A DNA stretch of 64,000 nt from an uncultured Sphingomonadaceae bacterium (GCA_947493195.1 CANLQG010000005.1:186001-250000); one strand, 5' to 3'; positions 1-9,501 are shown, counted from the stretch's first letter. Numbers and translations: made by a program. The notes: generated by a model not told the origin, from the letters alone.

Positions 1-205
1 ACAGACCCAGCGTATACTCGTCGCTCTTGCGGGTCGCGAACATCACCGAGAGACTGACGATGAGTGCCAGCACGAACGGGGCGGCGGTGTAGGGCGGCGC
101 GTCCATCATCCGTGCCGGAATGACAGCCATTATCGCCAGCAGGCCGATGATACCCATCAACAGGTTGAGCGGCGCACGGCTTTTCCGTTGCTTTGCTGAC
201 GTCAT
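1..205 (-). CDS. Hypothetical membrane protein, 3' part cut by window edge
   Basis: A leftward frame opens with ATG at 205 and runs off the left edge, so only the first 68 codons are visible. The N-terminus is basic (several Lys/Arg within residues 5-10). Two hydrophobic stretches follow, about residues 14-29 and 42-56, which suggests an inner-membrane protein. An AGGA about 11 bases upstream is a weak ribosome site. I recognise no family. It could be a truncated view of a larger membrane protein, since no stop is reached in the window. Confidence 0.6.
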   Translation of the reverse strand, partial: MTSAKQRKSRAPLNLLMGIIGLLAIMAVIPARMMDAPPYTAAPFVLALIVSLSVMFATRKSDEYTLGL

Positions 206-279
206 GTCTGAGTGGGTCCTGTGCAGAGGGAAATATATCGGGGTCGGCGGGCTGGTGCCGACCCCGAACCCGGTTGGCT

Positions 280-612
280 TCACGCGCCGGGATTGGCATC
301 GATAGTGGCAAGGGACGGGCCTCGCGCTTCGGCGATGGCGAGTTCGACCTGCGGGGTCAGCAGATCGGTCATGCTTTCCTGGCAGGCGCGCTGGGTCTTG
401 CGCGAATGGGCATCCATTCCATTGACGCGGCAGGCGCGGCGGATGGCGTATTCGACACGGTCATCCAGACGATCCCGGTCTTCCGCACGGGTGAGGTCGA
501 GGCCGCCGAGACGGATTTCGACGGTAACATCGTTCTGCTCGGGCTGCGCGGCGGCGGGAACGGCGAGGGTGACGGCGGAGAGGGCGAACAGGGTGGTGGC
601 GATCTTGAGCAT
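280..612 (-). CDS. UrcA family secreted protein
   Basis: This 110-residue protein has a Sec-type signal peptide: Lys3, a hydrophobic core, and an Ala-rich site near residues 20-22. The mature part resembles the UrcA family of alphaproteobacteria: a beta-strand segment (VTVEIRLGGLDL), the L-x-x-R-V-x-x-A-I-R-R-A-C helix, and a Cys pair at residues 61 and 77 that could form a disulfide in the periplasm. The function of UrcA proteins is not established. The gene stands alone, with its own promoter and operator-like palindrome just upstream (661-722). The family call comes from recognising the pattern, not from a search. Confidence 0.75.
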   Translation of the reverse strand: MLKIATTLFALSAVTLAVPAAAQPEQNDVTVEIRLGGLDLTRAEDRDRLDDRVEYAIRRACRVNGMDAHSRKTQRACQESMTDLLTPQVELAIAEARGPSLATIDANPGA

Positions 613-660
613 CTAAGGTCTCCAGCTTGGATATTGGGTCCAGTGGTTAGGTCAACCTTC

Positions 661-690
661 CTTTATGTCAGGTTGTCCTGACTTTATGTC
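661..690. promoter_or_regulatory. Operator-like palindrome flanked by direct repeats
   Basis: Positions 667-682 read GTCAGG-TTGT-CCTGAC, a perfect 6-bp inverted repeat. It is flanked by two copies of CTTTATGTC at 661-669 and 682-690, which are 21 bases apart, or two helical turns. A further CCTGAC half-site lies at 717-722, just upstream of the -35 box. The arrangement covers the -10 box and the predicted start of the UrcA promoter, where a repressor would be expected to bind. The regulator is unknown. Confidence 0.4.
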
Positions 691-711
691 GCGATTCACT
701 TACAATGTCAA
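683..711 (-). promoter_or_regulatory. Sigma70-type promoter of the UrcA-family gene
   Basis: On the minus strand, TTGACA (plus 706-711) is followed after exactly 17 bases by CATAAA (plus 683-688). This is a good housekeeping -35/-10 pair, about 70 bases upstream of the UrcA start at 612. The transcription start would fall near 675, inside the palindrome at 667-682. The match is seen directly in the sequence; activity is inferred. Confidence 0.5.
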
Positions 712-790
712 CAAGACCTGACAAAAAGACACGCAGGCATGACCAAGGGTCCAGCAAGTTGCTGATTTGGAAGCACAACCTTCTCGGAAA

Positions 791-1756
791 TCAGTTGATG
801 CGACGGGCCTGCAAGCCGCGACGTTCCAGGTAGACGAGCACCGACTCGAGGCCTTCGAAGTGCCCTGCGCCTACCGCCAGCAGCACCGTGCCAGGTTGCT
901 CCAGCCGGTCTTCCAGCCACGCGGCCCACTGGGCGTTGCGCCGGTCGAGCAATACCTCGTTGAAGGCATCGCCGATCTTGCCACCGCCAAAACCCAGGTC
1001 GAATTCCTCGGCAACCTCGCCGCGTGCCCAGGCGTGCTCCATCGCCCAGTAGTCGTTGCCGGCAAGAGCCTGCGTTTCGGTGCTATAGAGTCCGTCAAGC
1101 GTCTTGCCGCCCCATTGCCGCAGCTGCACGTCCAGCTCGCTCACCACGGCCTCGTCATCCGTGCGGAAAAGCGAGTACATCACGCGCCTGAAATCCTCGA
1201 TCGACTCGATCGGCTTTCCGCGCTGCGTGAACTCGCGCTGGAGCACGGTTTCCACACCGTGTTCATAGCTGGATGGATCGCCCGCCAGCCCGGCCTGCCC
1301 GAAACCCAGCAGCGCCACCATCACCGGAACGTTGTCGACATATTCGAACGGAAGCCCGCTCATCGCGACAAGCTGGCGCCAGCGCGGGCGCGACTGGGGG
1401 GATAGCTGACTGGATGTGGGTTGCCTGTTCGCCAGCACCCGCACGATCTTTGGGCTGATCGATTCCACCGCCCCTTCGCTGTCGGCATCGCTGGTTTCCA
1501 CCACCAGCACGTCGGCCTTCTCGATGATGGTGTCGAGCTGCGGATTGCGCCAGCGAAACCCCTCGGGCAGCAGGTGGATCGTGCCCAGCATGTAGATCGT
1601 CGTATCCTCGTCCGACAGTTCCCACATGGCGGGCGCGGGATCGTAATCCTGGGTGAAGGAATAGCGGCCATCCTCCTGCGCCAGAAGCGGTAGGGGGAGG
1701 GCGGCAGCCAGCGCGGCAGCAACAGCGCCCAACGCCTTAAGAACACGGCTCGTCAT
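791..1756 (-). CDS. TraB/GumN family protein, secreted
   Basis: The protein has 321 residues. The ATG at 1756 is chosen because it begins a clean signal peptide (MTSRVLKALG..., with an Ala/Leu-rich core ending near LLAQ), whereas longer upstream frames do not. The family's signature GTIHLLP follows early in the mature part, and the family's C-terminal end is recognisable as VGAGHFEG followed by a short helix. TraB/GumN proteins resemble the eukaryotic TIKI metalloproteases, but their role in bacteria is not settled. The gene is divergent from glyQ across about 95 bases. Confidence 0.85.
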   Translation of the reverse strand: MTSRVLKALGAVAAALAAALPLPLLAQEDGRYSFTQDYDPAPAMWELSDEDTTIYMLGTIHLLPEGFRWRNPQLDTIIEKADVLVVETSDADSEGAVESISPKIVRVLANRQPTSSQLSPQSRPRWRQLVAMSGLPFEYVDNVPVMVALLGFGQAGLAGDPSSYEHGVETVLQREFTQRGKPIESIEDFRRVMYSLFRTDDEAVVSELDVQLRQWGGKTLDGLYSTETQALAGNDYWAMEHAWARGEVAEEFDLGFGGGKIGDAFNEVLLDRRNAQWAAWLEDRLEQPGTVLLAVGAGHFEGLESVLVYLERRGLQARRIN

Positions 1757-1851
1757 GACGGCAACACACACCGGCACCGCCCCTCGTGTCAAGCAGGCTT
1801 CGCGCCTGCGGCATTGACGGCTTGCAGGGCTTGAGCCATTGCGCCGCACCT

Positions 1852-2763
1852 ATGGACAACAATCCAGCAAGAGACCCCAAGGCCAGCTTCCAGGACATGA
1901 TCCTGGCCCTGCACGATTTCTGGAGCGCGCAGGGCTGCCTGATCCTGCAACCCTACGACATGCGCATGGGTGCAGGCACGTTCCACACCGCCACCACGCT
2001 GCGCGCGCTGGGGCCGGAACCGTGGAACGCCGCCTTCGTGCAGCCCTGCCGCCGCCCGACCGATGGGCGATATGGCGAGAACCCGAACCGGTTGCAGCAC
2101 TATTACCAGTACCAGGTGATCCTGAAGCCGAGCCCGCCCGACATCCAGGACCTGTACCTAAAGTCGCTGGAAGTGATCGGCATCGATCCGCTCAAGCACG
2201 ATATCCGCTTCGTGGAGGACGACTGGGAAAGCCCGACGCTGGGCGCATGGGGCCTTGGCTGGGAAGTGTGGTGCGACGGGATGGAAGTCACCCAGTTCAC
2301 CTATTTCCAGCAGATGGGCGGCTTCGACTGCAAGCCGGTTGCGGGCGAATTGACCTACGGCCTCGAACGCCTCGCCATGTATATCCAGGGCGTCGACAAT
2401 GTGTACGACCTTGATTTCAACGGTCGCGGCGTATCTTACGGCGAAGTTTTCCTAGAGAACGAGAAGCAGATGTCGAAGTGGAACTTCGAGGTTGCCGAGA
2501 CAGATGCCCTGTTCGACCTGTTCAACAAGGCCGAGGCAGAGTGCAAGAACGCGCTCGACGCCGACGTGCCCATCGCCGCCTATGAACAGGCGGTGGAAGC
2601 CAGCCACCTGTTCAACCTGCTGCAGGCGCGCGGCGTGATTTCGGTGCAGGAACGCGCCAGCTACATGGCCCGTGTGCGCGATCTGGCGCGCGGTTCCTGT
2701 GAGAAATACGCAGAGACGATGGCGCCTGCCTGGAAAGAGAAATACCCGGAGTGGTCGCTATGA
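1852..2763 (+). CDS. glyQ: Glycine--tRNA ligase alpha subunit
   Basis: The 303-residue catalytic alpha subunit of the bacterial alpha2-beta2 glycyl-tRNA synthetase charges tRNA-Gly. The family's hallmark stretches are present: [12 protein letters not shown] near the N-terminus, then [37 protein letters not shown] and the [18 protein letters not shown] core. The start at 1852 (MDNNPARD) fits the usual length better than the earlier in-frame start at 1786, which would add 22 unconserved residues. The stop overlaps the start of glyS in an ATGA junction, so the two subunits are translationally coupled. Confidence 0.97.
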   Translation: MDNNPARDPKASFQDMILALHDFWSAQGCLILQPYDMRMGAGTFHTATTLRALGPEPWNAAFVQPCRRPTDGRYGENPNRLQHYYQYQVILKPSPPDIQDLYLKSLEVIGIDPLKHDIRFVEDDWESPTLGAWGLGWEVWCDGMEVTQFTYFQQMGGFDCKPVAGELTYGLERLAMYIQGVDNVYDLDFNGRGVSYGEVFLENEKQMSKWNFEVAETDALFDLFNKAEAECKNALDADVPIAAYEQAVEASHLFNLLQARGVISVQERASYMARVRDLARGSCEKYAETMAPAWKEKYPEWSL

Positions 2764-4919
2764 GTGATTTCCTCCTCGAACTGCGTTCCGAAGAAATCCC
2801 CGCCCGGATGCAGGCTGGTGCGCGCGGCGAGCTTGAAAAGCTGTTCCGCCGCGAGATGGACGTTGCTGGCGTGGACTTCGGCGAGATCACCATCTGGTCC
2901 ACCCCGCGCCGCCTTGCGCTGATCGCACGCGGCCTGCCTGATGCGACGCAGCCGGTCAGCAGCGAGGAAAAAGGCCCGCCCGTCGGCGCGCCCGATCAGG
3001 CTGTCGACGGGTTCTGCCGCAAACAGGATGTCTCTCGCGACGACCTCGAAGTGCGCGACGTGAAGGGACGCGAGACCTACTTTGCGGTAAAGAACATCCC
3101 CGGCCGCGCCACGAAGGACCTGCTGGCCGAAGCCATTCCCGCGATCATCCGCGATTTCTCCTGGCCCAAATCCATGCGCTGGGGTGCGGCCTCGCGTTCG
3201 ACCGAGAGCCTGCGCTGGGTGCGCCCGCTGTCGGGCATCGTGGCGCTGCTGGGCGAGGACCTTGTCGAGTGCGAGGTCCACGGCGTCACATCGGGCTGGG
3301 TCACGCTGGGCCACCGCTTCCACCACTCGGGCGACATCACCATCGGCAGCGCAGACGACTACGCCGAGAAGCTGCGCGCCTGCCACGTGATCGTGGACCA
3401 CGAGGAACGGCAGGACATCGTGCGCTCTGGCGCGGCCAAGGTTGCCGCCGATGCTGGTCTGCAACTGGTCGAGGACGAAGGGCTGGTGATTGAGAACGCA
3501 GGCCTTACCGAATGGCCGGTGCCTCTGCTGGGCCGGTTCGACGAACAATTCCTCGACGTGCCGCCCGAAGTCATCCAGCTCACCGCGCGGGTGAACCAGA
3601 AGTATTTCGTCTGCGAAAGCGCTGATGGCAAACTCGCCAACGCCTTCGTCTGCACTGCCAATATCGACGCGGCCGACGGCGGCGCGGCGATTGTTGATGG
3701 CAACCGCAAGGTGCTGGCCGCAAGGCTTTCGGACGCACGCTTCTTCTGGGAATTGGACCAGAAGACCCCGTTGCGCGAGCACGCGAAGAAGCTGGAGCGC
3801 ATCACCTTCCACGAAAAGCTGGGCACTGTTGCCGACAAGGTTGACCGGGTTGCGAAGCTGGCAGCTTGGCTGACATCGGATGCCCGCGCACCGAACGGCG
3901 ATCACAATCTTGCGCGGCAGGCCGCCGAACTGAGCAAGTCCGATCTCGTTACCGAAATGGTCGGCGAATTTCCCGAACTGCAAGGTCTGATGGGCGGCTA
4001 CTACGCCCAGAAGGAAGGGCTGCCGCAGGAAGTGGCGGACGCTATCCGCGATCACTACAAGCCTGTCGGGCAAGACGACGAGGTGCCAACCGCACCGCTG
4101 ACCGTGGCCGTGAGCCTTGCCGATAAGCTCGACAACCTCTTCAGCTTCTTCAAGATAGATATCCTGCCCACGGGCTCGAAAGATCCCTTCGCCCTGCGCC
4201 GCGCCGCACTCGGCTACCTGCGCCTAGTGCAAGCAAACGGGCTGGAGCTTTCGCTGGAGCAGGCCGCGCAGGCTTGGGGCGGGCTCGGCGAGTCCAAACT
4301 CGGCACTCGCGTTGCGGAATTCCTCTCCGACCGGCTGGCCGTGCAGATGCGGGAGGAGGGCGTGCGCCACGACTATATCGCGGCATCGCGTGAATGGCAG
4401 GGTCACACGGATGCGAGGACTGACAGGATCGAAGCACGCGCACGCGCGCTTGCGAAATTCCTGCAAACAGATGACGGCACAAACCTTCTCGCCGGATACA
4501 AGCGCGCGGCCAATATCCTCAAAAAGGAAGACTGGCACGGCATCGAAGGCGAGATCGCCCGCACCGGCGAAGAAGACCCGCTGGCGCTAGTCGACGATCC
4601 CGACATGAAAGCGGTAATCGACGCCAAGATGAGCGAGCGTCACGCGCGCGAACTGTCCTACACGCCAGAGCCTGCCGAAAAGGCCCTGATCGAGGCTCTG
4701 GATGCAGCGGAACCGCAGGCGAGCCAAGCCATTGAAAAGGAAGATTTCGCAGCAGCGATGTCTGCGCTTGCCAGCCTTCGCGCACCGATCGACGCCTTTT
4801 TTGAAGAGGTTACGGTGAATGACGCAAACGAGGACAAGCGCGCATCGCGTCTCGACCTGCTTGCACGTTTCCGTGCTGCAGTGCACAACGTGGCGGATTT
4901 CTCGAAGATCGAGGGGTAG
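2760..4919 (+). CDS. glyS: Glycine--tRNA ligase beta subunit
   Basis: The 719-residue beta subunit binds and positions tRNA-Gly for the alpha subunit. It opens with the conserved [17 protein letters not shown]. It also contains [17 protein letters not shown] in the HD-like region, and a C-terminal anticodon-binding part rich in Ala and Arg. The length is normal for the family. The start at 2760 sits in the ATGA overlap with glyQ. An upstream in-frame GTG at 2751 is possible but would deepen the overlap without adding conserved sequence. Confidence 0.97.
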   Translation: MSDFLLELRSEEIPARMQAGARGELEKLFRREMDVAGVDFGEITIWSTPRRLALIARGLPDATQPVSSEEKGPPVGAPDQAVDGFCRKQDVSRDDLEVRDVKGRETYFAVKNIPGRATKDLLAEAIPAIIRDFSWPKSMRWGAASRSTESLRWVRPLSGIVALLGEDLVECEVHGVTSGWVTLGHRFHHSGDITIGSADDYAEKLRACHVIVDHEERQDIVRSGAAKVAADAGLQLVEDEGLVIENAGLTEWPVPLLGRFDEQFLDVPPEVIQLTARVNQKYFVCESADGKLANAFVCTANIDAADGGAAIVDGNRKVLAARLSDARFFWELDQKTPLREHAKKLERITFHEKLGTVADKVDRVAKLAAWLTSDARAPNGDHNLARQAAELSKSDLVTEMVGEFPELQGLMGGYYAQKEGLPQEVADAIRDHYKPVGQDDEVPTAPLTVAVSLADKLDNLFSFFKIDILPTGSKDPFALRRAALGYLRLVQANGLELSLEQAAQAWGGLGESKLGTRVAEFLSDRLAVQMREEGVRHDYIAASREWQGHTDARTDRIEARARALAKFLQTDDGTNLLAGYKRAANILKKEDWHGIEGEIARTGEEDPLALVDDPDMKAVIDAKMSERHARELSYTPEPAEKALIEALDAAEPQASQAIEKEDFAAAMSALASLRAPIDAFFEEVTVNDANEDKRASRLDLLARFRAAVHNVADFSKIEG

Positions 4920-5038
4920 GGCAAAGGTCACATATCCTACACCGGATTTGAGGGAATAACGCACGATAACAATTGTTTGGGGCGCAAGCGGGTTTTTGCA
5001 AAAGCACCGTTTCGCCGTTCCAGGTCAAAGGTGAGGTA

Positions 5039-7711
5039 ATGACGCAAACGGTCTACACATTCGGCGGCGATGCTCCGCACAACGATCCCCGCCAGCGCGA
5101 CAAGACCGTTACCGGCGGCAAGGGTGCGAACCTTGCCGAGATGGCCAGCATCGGGCTGCCGGTCCCTCCCGGCTTCACCATCACCACCGAAGAGTCGGTG
5201 CGTTACCTCGAACACGGGGCTGCCTTCTCCGACGAACTGCGCGCCCACGTTGCCGATGCCCTGGCGCATATCGAGCGCGCCGTTGGCAAGTCGTTCGGCG
5301 ATGCGGCGGATCCCATGCTGGTGTCAGTCCGCTCGGGCGCGGCGGTATCCATGCCCGGCATGATGGACACCGTGCTGAACCTGGGCCTGAATGACGAGAC
5401 GGTAGAAGGGCTGGCCAGGGTCAGCGGCGACGATCGCTTCGCCTGGGACAGCTATCGCCGCTTCGTGCAGATGTACTCCGATGTCGTCCTGGGCCTCGAT
5501 CACGGCCTGTTCGAGGAAGCGGTGGAGATCGCCAAGGAAGACAACGGCTATTTCACCGACACCGAGATAACGGCCGAGAACTGGCGCGCCATTGTCGGCG
5601 AATTCAAGCAAATCGTGAAGGCGGAGCGGGGCGGGGAGCCCTTCCCGCAGGATGTTCACGAGCAGCTGTGGGGCGCGATCGGCGCCGTATTCGCCAGCTG
5701 GGACACCGAGCGGGCGAAAATCTACCGGCGGCTCAATTCCATCCCGCACGACATGGGCACCGCGGTGAACGTGCAGGCCATGGTGTTCGGCAATATGGGC
5801 GATACCAGCGCCACTGGCGTTGCCTTTACCCGCGATCCGTCCACCGGCGAACGCTCCTACTACGGCGAATGGCTGGTCAACGCGCAGGGTGAGGACGTGG
5901 TGGCGGGCATTCGCACGCCGCAATACCTGACAAAGGCGCGGCGTGAGGCGGCAGGCGCGGAAAAACCGAGCATGGAAGAAGCCATGCCCGACGCCTACGA
6001 GGAACTGGCGCGCGTCTTCGACCTGCTGGAAAAGCATTACAGGGACATGCAGGACATCGAGTTCACCGTGCAGGAGGGCAAGCTGTGGATGCTGCAGACC
6101 CGCACCGGCAAGCGTACCGCCAAGGCGGCGCTGAAGATGGCGGTGGACATGGTGGACGAGGGCCTGATTGACGAGAAGACCGCGATCCTGCGCGTTGACC
6201 CCATGGCGCTCGACCAGCTTCTGCATCCCACGCTGGACCCCGATGCCCCGCGTGACGAGCTCGCAAGTGGACTGCCGGCATCGCCCGGCGCTGCATCGGG
6301 CAAGATCGTGCTGGATGCCGATACCGCCGAACTGTGGGCGAACCGCGAGGAGGATGTCGTGCTGGTGCGGGTCGAAACCTCGCCCGAGGATATTCACGGC
6401 ATGCACGCCGCACGCGGCATCCTCACCGCGCGCGGCGGCATGACCAGCCACGCAGCCGTCGTGGCGCGGGGCATGGGCCGTCCATGCGTGTCCGGCGCTT
6501 CGGCCGTGTCGATCAACCTGAAGGAGCGTACGCTACGCATCGGCAAGCGCGAGTTGAAGGAAGGCGACGTCATCACGCTGGACGGCGCGACCGGACAGAT
6601 CATGGCGGGCCGCGTACCAACGATAGAGCCTGAACTGGCAGGCGACTTCGGTGTCCTGATGGAATGGGCGGACAAGCACCGCCGCATGGGCGTGCGCACA
6701 AACGCGGAAACGCCCGAAGATTGCAAGACCGCGCGCGGCTTTGGCGCGGAAGGCATCGGCCTGTGCCGCACAGAGCACATGTTTTTCGATGCGGGCCGAA
6801 TCCTGGCCGTGCGCGAAATGATCTTGGCCGATGACGAGGCGGGGCGACGCAAGGCGCTGGAAAAGCTGCTGCCCGAACAGCGCAGCGACTTTGCGGAGAT
6901 CTTCCGCACGATGCACGGTCTGCCCTGCACGATCCGCTTGCTCGATCCGCCGCTGCACGAATTCATGCCCTCGCGCGACGAGGAGTTCGAGGAGCTTTCC
7001 GCCAGCCTCGATGTCGATGTCGAGCACCTGAAGCGGCGTGCCGGGGAACTGCACGAGTTCAACCCCATGCTGGGCCACCGTGGCTGCCGACTGGGGATCA
7101 CTTTCCCAGAAATCTACGAGATGCAGGCCCGCGCCATCTTCGAGGCTGCCTGCGAAGTGACGGCGGAAGGTGGCGACCCCGTCGTACCCGAAGTCATGAT
7201 TCCGCTGGTCGCGACGCGCAAGGAACTGCAGATCCTGCGCAAGCTGGTGAATGACACGGCTGCTGAGGTATTTGCCGAGAAGGGCGCACAGGTCGAATAC
7301 CTGGTTGGCACCATGATCGAACTGCCGCGCGCCGCGCTGATGGCGGGCGAGATAGCCGAGGAAGCGCTGTTCTTCAGCTTCGGCACCAACGACCTCACAC
7401 AGACGGCCCTGGGCGTGTCCCGCGACGATGCCGGACGGTTCCTGTCACCTTATGTCGACAAGGGCATCTATGCCCGCGATCCCTTCGTGACACTGGATGT
7501 CGACGGGGTAGGCCAGTTGGTGGAGATCGCCGCCGAACGGGGCAGGGCGACGCGCGCCGATCTGAAGCTGGGCATCTGCGGCGAACACGGCGGCGATCCG
7601 GAAAGTATCGCATTTTGCGAGAAAGTCGGTCTCGATTACGTCTCCGCCTCCCCCTACCGCGTGCCGATTGCCAGGCTTGCGGCTGCGCAGGCAGCGCTAC
7701 GTTCCCGCTAG
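5039..7711 (+). CDS. ppdK: Pyruvate, phosphate dikinase
   Basis: The 890-residue enzyme interconverts pyruvate, ATP and phosphate with PEP, AMP and pyrophosphate. The ATP-grasp domain opens with GGKGANLAEMA. The swivelling domain carries the phospho-histidine in GGMTSHAAVVARG. The C-terminal PEP-binding barrel shows GIGLCRTEHMFF, FFSFGTNDLTQ and the catalytic Cys in GICGEHGGDP. GAGG about four bases before ATG 5039 supports that start over an upstream in-frame ATG at 4973. The gene follows glyS after 119 bases and converges with the next gene, overlapping it by 15 bases. Confidence 0.97.
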   Translation: MTQTVYTFGGDAPHNDPRQRDKTVTGGKGANLAEMASIGLPVPPGFTITTEESVRYLEHGAAFSDELRAHVADALAHIERAVGKSFGDAADPMLVSVRSGAAVSMPGMMDTVLNLGLNDETVEGLARVSGDDRFAWDSYRRFVQMYSDVVLGLDHGLFEEAVEIAKEDNGYFTDTEITAENWRAIVGEFKQIVKAERGGEPFPQDVHEQLWGAIGAVFASWDTERAKIYRRLNSIPHDMGTAVNVQAMVFGNMGDTSATGVAFTRDPSTGERSYYGEWLVNAQGEDVVAGIRTPQYLTKARREAAGAEKPSMEEAMPDAYEELARVFDLLEKHYRDMQDIEFTVQEGKLWMLQTRTGKRTAKAALKMAVDMVDEGLIDEKTAILRVDPMALDQLLHPTLDPDAPRDELASGLPASPGAASGKIVLDADTAELWANREEDVVLVRVETSPEDIHGMHAARGILTARGGMTSHAAVVARGMGRPCVSGASAVSINLKERTLRIGKRELKEGDVITLDGATGQIMAGRVPTIEPELAGDFGVLMEWADKHRRMGVRTNAETPEDCKTARGFGAEGIGLCRTEHMFFDAGRILAVREMILADDEAGRRKALEKLLPEQRSDFAEIFRTMHGLPCTIRLLDPPLHEFMPSRDEEFEELSASLDVDVEHLKRRAGELHEFNPMLGHRGCRLGITFPEIYEMQARAIFEAACEVTAEGGDPVVPEVMIPLVATRKELQILRKLVNDTAAEVFAEKGAQVEYLVGTMIELPRAALMAGEIAEEALFFSFGTNDLTQTALGVSRDDAGRFLSPYVDKGIYARDPFVTLDVDGVGQLVEIAAERGRATRADLKLGICGEHGGDPESIAFCEKVGLDYVSASPYRVPIARLAAAQAALRSR

Positions 7712-8476
7712 GGAACGTCTGCCCGACAGCGTGAGGATGGCGAAGGTCTCGGTCACGCGGCCATCCTCGTCTGCCTGCTGCATGAAGGCCTGCCGCGCCC
7801 GTTCATACCCCGCGCGGGTCAGCGGAGGGACGGCAGAGGCCAAGCTCTTGCCCAGGCCCTGCTGGCGCAGGTCCGCAACCAGCCGGTCGAGCGAACGATA
7901 GCGGACCTTGAGATCGTGCGAATCGACGACCGGGTCTTTCCAGCCCGCACGCTGCAACAGTTCAGCGGCAGAGCGCGTATCGACGAGCGGGTGCATGCGG
8001 GCCGCTGGCCTGTCCGGCTCTGCAGCGTAAATCGCCTGTCGCAACCGCGGCAACGAACCGGCACCCGGAAACATCGCGATAACCAAGCCACCGGGCGCCA
8101 GAGCTTGCCGCAGGTGGATCAGCGCGCCCGGCAGGTCGTTCACGGTGTCCAGCAGGCCGAGAACGGCGATGAAATCGAAGCCCGAACGCGGAAAGGGGCT
8201 GGCAAGATCGATGGCATGAGCGCCCACGATGTCGGCTTGGTGGATATCGGGCGTTGCGGCGAGTACCTGCGAGGCCATCCGATTTGTGTAATCCCCGATC
8301 ACCAGCGCTTTTGCCGGCTCGTGCCGCACGAAAGCGAGCCGTTCGGCGATATCGTCCACCATGTCGTCCAGGATGAAGCGGGCAGGGTCCGCTTCACGGG
8401 TTTGCAGGGCCAGCATGCGGGAACGGACCACGGCGCGGCGCGCTTCGGAAAATATCAGCGGAGGAGTTGACTTCAT
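7697..8476 (-). CDS. SAM-dependent methyltransferase, BioC/NDUFAF5-like
   Basis: The protein has 259 residues, with its start at 8476 (MKSTPPLIFSEARR). It shows a class I methyltransferase fold: an N-terminal helical cap, a glycine-poor motif I (AKALVIGDYTN), the acidic and hydrophobic motif around FDFIAVLGLLDTVNDLPGAL, and the post-motif segment LAPGGLVIAMFPGAGSLPRLR. The P-G-A-G-S-L-x-x-L-R element and the N-terminal F-x-x-x-R-R are typical of NDUFAF5-like proteins (complex I assembly) and of BioC (biotin synthesis). Which of the two applies cannot be settled here. It is divergent from comF, only 42 bases away. Confidence 0.8.
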   Translation of the reverse strand: MKSTPPLIFSEARRAVVRSRMLALQTREADPARFILDDMVDDIAERLAFVRHEPAKALVIGDYTNRMASQVLAATPDIHQADIVGAHAIDLASPFPRSGFDFIAVLGLLDTVNDLPGALIHLRQALAPGGLVIAMFPGAGSLPRLRQAIYAAEPDRPAARMHPLVDTRSAAELLQRAGWKDPVVDSHDLKVRYRSLDRLVADLRQQGLGKSLASAVPPLTRAGYERARQAFMQQADEDGRVTETFAILTLSGRRSLAGT

Positions 8477-8518
8477 GCGCGCTTGCTTACCGATCACGGC
8501 GCGGGCAGCATAGCCCGC

Positions 8519-9166
8519 ATGGCCGTGAAAGACGCATTCGCCCCGCTTGTGGACCTGATCTACCCGCCGCGATGCCCGCTTTGCGGAGAGGCAATCGCCT
8601 CGCAGAAAGGGCTCTGTGCCGTATGCTGGGCGACGCTGGAAATCCCTGATGTCGCCGGAGAGGACGGGGTGACAGCTGCCACGCTCTACAACGATACCGC
8701 CCGCCAGCTGGTGCTCAATTTCAAGCATGGGCGCAAGATCGCGCTCGCCGGAATGATGGCGCGGCAGATTGCAACGCGGCTTCCCGATCTGGACGGACCG
8801 TGGCTTGTCGTGCCGGTTCCGCTCCACCGGATCCGGTTGTGGCAGCGCGGGTACAACCAGTCTGCCCTGATCGCCCGGGAAGTGTGCAAGCTGCGCGACA
8901 TGCACCTCCTGGTCGACGGGCTGGTCCGCCGCAAGCGCACGCCGAGCCTTGGCGGGCTTGGCCGGCAGGAGCGCGCGAAGGTGCTGGCAGGAGCCATCGC
9001 GGCAAATCCCGCGCGGATCGAACGACTCGGCGGCGCCAAGGTGCTCCTGGTAGACGACGTGCTGACGAGCGGCGCGACGAGCAATGCCTGTATCGCGGCC
9101 CTTCGGGCAGCGGGTGTGCGGCGGGTTCACGTGGCGTGCTTTTCCCGCGTAATCGAAGGGCGCTAG
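8519..9166 (+). CDS. comF: ComF family phosphoribosyltransferase-like protein
   Basis: The protein has 215 residues. An N-terminal zinc ribbon has Cys at 19, 22, 33 and 36 (CPLC...CAVC). The phosphoribosyltransferase fold follows, with the PRPP loop VLLVDDVLTSGAT near residue 180 and the ComF signature RGYNQ. ComF proteins are linked to DNA uptake in transformable bacteria, but here no other competence gene is adjacent. ATG 8519 is chosen; an in-frame TTG at 8483 would extend it by 12 residues into the promoter-sized gap shared with the methyltransferase. Confidence 0.88.
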   Translation: MAVKDAFAPLVDLIYPPRCPLCGEAIASQKGLCAVCWATLEIPDVAGEDGVTAATLYNDTARQLVLNFKHGRKIALAGMMARQIATRLPDLDGPWLVVPVPLHRIRLWQRGYNQSALIAREVCKLRDMHLLVDGLVRRKRTPSLGGLGRQERAKVLAGAIAANPARIERLGGAKVLLVDDVLTSGATSNACIAALRAAGVRRVHVACFSRVIEGR

Positions 9167-9185
9167 AGCAGTGCAAACGGGAGAA

Positions 9186-9219
9186 ACGCAAAACGCCCGG
9201 GTACAGGTACCCGGACGTT
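9186..9219 (-). terminator. Possible intrinsic terminator, leftward
   Basis: The arms at 9192-9204 and 9207-9219 pair over 12 of 13 positions, with a C-A mismatch in the middle. On the minus strand the stem is followed by TTTTGCGTTT. On the plus strand there is no T-run, so it fits a leftward transcript better than the end of comF, whose stop lies 26 bases upstream. Confidence 0.35.
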
Positions 9220-9440
9220 CGCGTGACGATATCGCTGAAACAGTCGCGCATACCCCCCAGCAAGCGCGCCAGTTTCAAACCCTCATGAACCCGGTGCCCC
9301 TGTTCGTACAGTGTAGCACCGAGACCCCCCCATTCCCTGGCCGGAATGGCAGACGGCCCGTCAAGCCGCGCAGCATTCATCTCAAAGAAAGGTTCCCGAG
9401 CAAACAGCGATGTCAGCACTTGTTAGTTTTTACCGAGAGC
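9186..9440 (-). ncRNA. Candidate small structured RNA (ends approximate)
   Basis: A leftward transcript from about 9440 would contain the hairpins at 9330-9349 and 9292-9321. It would end at the GC-rich hairpin 9192-9219, whose minus-strand 3' side runs into TTTT at 9190-9193, like an intrinsic terminator. The long minus-strand open frame through this stretch continues without a stop into comF and shows no ribosome site or recognisable protein, so coding is unlikely. The promoter is not clear (TTGCAA at 9452-9457 is the best -35). The structure is visible; transcription is inferred. Confidence 0.25.
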
Positions 9441-9501
9441 CTGTGTTTATCTTGCAACAAATGAGTACAGAGAGTGCAACCTACTGTGCGATTGCGAAAG
9501 G

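Larger units (their letters stand above)
9167..9501. other. Gene-free stretch between comF and hisI with three hairpins
   Basis: No convincing protein gene lies here. There are three inverted repeats: 9192-9219 (13-bp arms, one mismatch, 2-base centre), 9292-9321 (outer CGGTGC/GCACCG, inner CTGT/ACAG) and 9330-9349 (CCATTCC/GGAATGG with a 6-base loop). The first is followed on the minus strand by a T-run, as a terminator would be. No signature of SRP RNA, tmRNA or RNase P RNA was seen. The rightmost 70 bases are relatively AT-rich and probably carry the promoter of hisI. Confidence 0.5.

Noticed and set aside
1757..1851. T-box or other riboswitch ahead of glyQ
   Set aside because: The 95-base gap has no T-box motif, and T-boxes are not expected in alphaproteobacteria.
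2661..4073. 470-codon minus-strand frame opposite glyS
   Set aside because: Shadow frame caused by codon bias in GC-rich DNA; glyS is intact and unmistakable.
8721..9419. Minus-strand frame running from the comF-hisI gap through comF
   Set aside because: No ribosome site or family, and it continues without stop into the antisense of comF; the hairpins in the gap fit a structured RNA better.
9167..9501. SRP RNA, tmRNA or RNase P RNA in the comF-hisI gap
   Set aside because: The conserved signature sequences of these RNAs were looked for on both strands and not found.
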